A stretch of DNA of 5,003 nt from Clostridiales bacterium. GTDB taxonomy: Bacteria > Bacillota > Clostridia > Christensenellales > Christensenellaceae. The stretch lies in assembly GCA_003510345.1 (NCBI GenBank), contig DOMW01000069.1, forward strand, positions 243 through 5,245, given 5' to 3'. Under the pieces are notes generated by a model. The model saw nothing but the letters and a program-made list of their open reading frames with translations, had not been told where the DNA came from and searched no databases. Of the stretch, positions 4,651 to 5,003 are shown in pieces (position 1 is the first letter of the stretch; every line of letters begins with the position of its first letter). The translations under genes were made by a program, and so were the position numbers.

Positions 4651-5003
4651 ATGGAAACGAGGCCTTACATTCCCTGGAAGCTGGTCGGGGACTTTATGAC
4701 GGATACGTTTGCCGCTGTGGGCGTGCCCCGGCGCGACGCGAAAATCTGTGCGGACGTATTGATGGAAAGCGACCGCCGCGGCATAGAAAGCCACGGTTGC
4801 AACCGCTTTAAGCCCATCTACATCGACCGCATAAATGACGGCATACAAAATCCGGTCACAAAAATTGACCTACTCAAGGAAACGGCTACTACTGCCGTTT
4901 TAGACGCGAACGACGGCATGGGCATGGTGGCAAGCCACCGCGCGATGAAGATTGCCATAGAAAAGGCAAAAAAGTATGGCATGGCAATGGTGACCGTGCG
5001 CAA
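4651..5003 (+). CDS. Ldh family malate/L-lactate dehydrogenase (MDH2 type), partial
   Basis: The first 117 codons are present and the gene runs off the right edge. The protein, beginning METRPYIPWK, belongs to the type II malate/L-lactate dehydrogenase family (COG2055), which also includes ureidoglycolate and other 2-hydroxyacid dehydrogenases. These are NAD(P)-dependent cytosolic enzymes that interconvert a 2-hydroxyacid and a 2-oxoacid. The signature DRRGIESHGCNRF (41-53) holds the conserved Ser-His-Gly with His48, an active-site residue in the family, followed by the family's DGxxGMVASHRAM-type segment (88-99) and AIEKAKKYGMAMVTVRN (102-118, last codon cut). Substrate cannot be told from this part. 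It has its own candidate promoter and a structured leader, so it is probably not part of the rpmH operon. Confidence 0.88.
   Translation, partial: METRPYIPWKLVGDFMTDTFAAVGVPRRDAKICADVLMESDRRGIESHGCNRFKPIYIDRINDGIQNPVTKIDLLKETATTAVLDANDGMGMVASHRAMKIAIEKAKKYGMAMVTVR

Overview
The window looks like a chromosomal segment from a moderately GC-rich Bacillota, most likely a Clostridia-type anaerobe. The evidence is the gene cluster rpmH-rnpA-yidD-yidC-jag, an Oxa1-type YidC without an N-terminal lipoprotein signal, a Jag/KhpB protein, a DUF975 membrane protein, strong Shine-Dalgarno sequences and several TTG/GTG starts. A closer placement (for example Christensenellales-like) would be a guess. All genes are on the + strand.

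Layout. Positions 1-404 hold no convincing gene. They contain a perfect 9-bp inverted repeat at the left edge, a composite hairpin near 214-257, and a plausible promoter for the next gene. Positions 405-1529 encode a DUF975-family polytopic membrane protein with a Pro/Gln/Tyr-rich repetitive cytosol-type tail. Positions 1530-1707 are a non-coding spacer with two tandem GC-rich hairpins. A consensus sigma-A promoter (TTGACA, 17 nt, TATAAT) then starts a tight operon: rpmH (1787-1921, ribosomal protein L34), rnpA (1922-2278, RNase P protein), yidD (2275-2484), yidC (2509-3498) and jag/khpB (3562-4422). After a 228-nt spacer, positions 4651-5003 hold the first 117 codons of an Ldh/MDH2-type malate/lactate dehydrogenase that runs off the right edge.

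How the genes work together. L34 and the RNase P protein serve the ribosome and tRNA maturation. YidD and YidC serve membrane-protein insertion, and Jag/KhpB is the RNA-binding protein usually encoded beside yidC. The first three are translationally tight (0-nt gap, then a start/stop overlap). yidC and jag have their own strong ribosome binding sites. The usual neighbours mnmE/mnmG (downstream) and dnaA (upstream) are absent here.

The most unusual stretch is the jag-dehydrogenase spacer. It contains a near-consensus promoter, a dyad at the expected start point, a terminator-like hairpin sitting between promoter and ribosome binding site, and an outer pairing that could close the whole block into a three-way junction. 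This suggests a structured or attenuated leader, but it is a reading by eye without a folding or conservation test.
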